From positions 88,153-152,152 of the forward strand of contig JAKTTT010000048.1 of NCBI GenBank assembly GCA_030581615.1: a stretch of 64,000 nucleotides of DNA, written 5' to 3'. Numbering within the stretch: position 1 is the first letter of the stretch; the number at the start of each line of letters is the position of its first letter. Under the pieces are notes generated by a model that saw nothing but the letters and a program-made list of their open reading frames with translations, did no database searches and was not told the origin of the DNA. The position numbers and the translations under genes were made by a program. Shown piece after piece: positions 63,234 to 64,000 of this stretch. Source of the DNA: Alloascoidea africana (lineage: Eukaryota > Ascomycota > Alloascoideomycetes > Alloascoideales > Alloascoideaceae).

Positions 63234-64000
63234 ATGCTCACCCATCAGTACGCAACCACGTTTTGGCTCTTGCTAGGGGTTCTAGTCCGGTCTTCCGTGG
63301 GAACGGGAATTTCTTGGTTTCTCCCAGAGGAGTTCAAGAAGGGGGATTCGGTCCAATTGCAACTAAATGCCCTTCAGAGTTATGGTAGGGTGCCTTATGA
63401 GAATTTTTTCAAAAAGTTCCAAACCTGCCCTCCTGGGTCCGGATGGGAAAAGCAATCTGAGGCATTAGGGGCGATTTTCTTTGGCGATAGAGTGTACAAC
63501 TCCGCTTTCGTTATCAAAATGCTGGAAGATGTGTCCTGCAAACAGCTTTGCACAAAAGAACACTCCAAAAAAGAGATCTCCTTCATGAGGAGATTAATTC
63601 AAAATGGGTACCGTCATAACTGGCTAATTTCGGGACTGCCTTTATACGAAGAAGTCCTGTATAATCATTGGGGGTTTCGTGATGAAGAATATGAAGATCA
63701 TAGCTCTCTTGAAATCGACGAAGAGAGTTCTCGTCAAATGGATGATGACAAGTATTATACAGAGGGAATCCACGTCGGCACTATACGATATCTCAACGAT
63801 GAACAACGAGCTTCCGTTCTGCTATTCAACCACTTTGATATAACAATAGAGTACAACAGTAATAAGGACAAGTACCGAATTGTAAGGGCAACTGTGAAAC
63901 CGTTTTCTATTGCACAAACCCCGGAAAATCTCACTTGCGAAAAGACCGGTTTCGAACATGTAGAATTGACTGCTGATGAAGGCAAGACCATCACTTATAC
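63234..64000 (+). CDS. TMN/EMP70 (TM9) membrane protein, 3' truncated by window
   Basis: Open from ATG 63234 to the window end (255 codons). A signal peptide (TTFWLLLGVLVRSSVGTG) is followed by the nonaspanin lumenal domain. It shows F-L-P with KKGDSVQLQLNALQS, then VPYENFF..FQTCPP, then GAIFFGDRVYNSAF..KML with CKQLC. Then RLIQNGYRHNWLISGLPL matches the family 'GYRxxWxIDxLP' block, with Asp replaced by Ser. The membrane domain lies outside. TM9 proteins work in the endosome/Golgi in sorting and copper handling. Which of TMN1-3 it is cannot be told from this part; the divergent sequence favours a Tmn3-like member, but weakly. Confidence 0.85.
   Translation, partial: MLTHQYATTFWLLLGVLVRSSVGTGISWFLPEEFKKGDSVQLQLNALQSYGRVPYENFFKKFQTCPPGSGWEKQSEALGAIFFGDRVYNSAFVIKMLEDVSCKQLCTKEHSKKEISFMRRLIQNGYRHNWLISGLPLYEEVLYNHWGFRDEEYEDHSSLEIDEESSRQMDDDKYYTEGIHVGTIRYLNDEQRASVLLFNHFDITIEYNSNKDKYRIVRATVKPFSIAQTPENLTCEKTGFEHVELTADEGKTITY

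Overview
The window is nuclear DNA from a budding yeast (Saccharomycotina). Short introns with GTAWGT-type donors and TACTAAC or CTAAC branch sites interrupt several genes. The gene content is typically fungal: SLN1, GCN4, HAC1, ROM2, ATG1, an MNN4-like protein. CTG encodes conserved leucines, for example in the RQQKLNQ motif of Dmc1, so this is not a CUG-Ser yeast. Introns are frequent for a budding yeast (DMC1 alone appears to have 11), and an intact DMC1 implies a meiotic cycle. I would place it in an early-diverging lineage near the Yarrowia/Blastobotrys/Geotrichum group; that placement is inference.

Layout. 1-4.4 kb: 3' part of ATG1 (autophagy kinase), convergent with a 12-exon DMC1. 4.5-7.8 kb: SER1 and PCK1. 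8.4-15.9 kb: YEN1 (Holliday junction resolvase), a stand-alone Ty1/copia-type protease-like gene that has lost its catalytic motif, an RWD-like protein, the PIC2 phosphate carrier and a small DUF2458-like protein. 16-23.7 kb: SLN1 osmosensor histidine kinase, GCN4 with a long uORF-bearing leader, RAD30 (DNA polymerase eta) and a glycine-zipper microprotein. 23.9-26.5 kb: gene-poor, with a broken ORF pair and a degenerate direct repeat. 26.5-35 kb: ROM2-type Rho1 GEF and pyruvate carboxylase. 36.5-48.5 kb: HAC1 with a 32-nt Ire1-type intron, a UspA-domain protein, a small mitochondrial membrane protein, importin beta KAP95, RPS22 with a 5'-UTR intron, and an F-box protein. 49.5-51.6 kb: MNN4/LicD-like mannosylphosphate gene. 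53.5-63.2 kb: mostly gene-poor. It holds a Cys-rich protein of five ~90-residue repeats, a decayed copy of that gene about 4 kb away, and several tiny or doubtful genes. 63.2-64 kb: 5' part of a TMN/EMP70 (TM9) gene that runs off the window.

Functional threads. Two stress-response master regulators controlled after transcription, GCN4 (uORFs) and HAC1 (cytoplasmic splicing), lie 16 kb apart. SER1 carries a Gcn4-type TGAGTCA upstream, linking it to the GCN4 regulon. PCK1 and pyruvate carboxylase are the first two gluconeogenic steps; the PCK1 promoter holds a striking 10-bp-phased array of CGGARC hexamers. DMC1, YEN1 and RAD30 cover meiotic recombination, junction resolution and lesion bypass. 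SLN1 and the Rom2-type GEF cover osmotic and cell-wall signalling.

Limits: exon structures were inferred by eye from splice signals and recalled family motifs. No searches were run.
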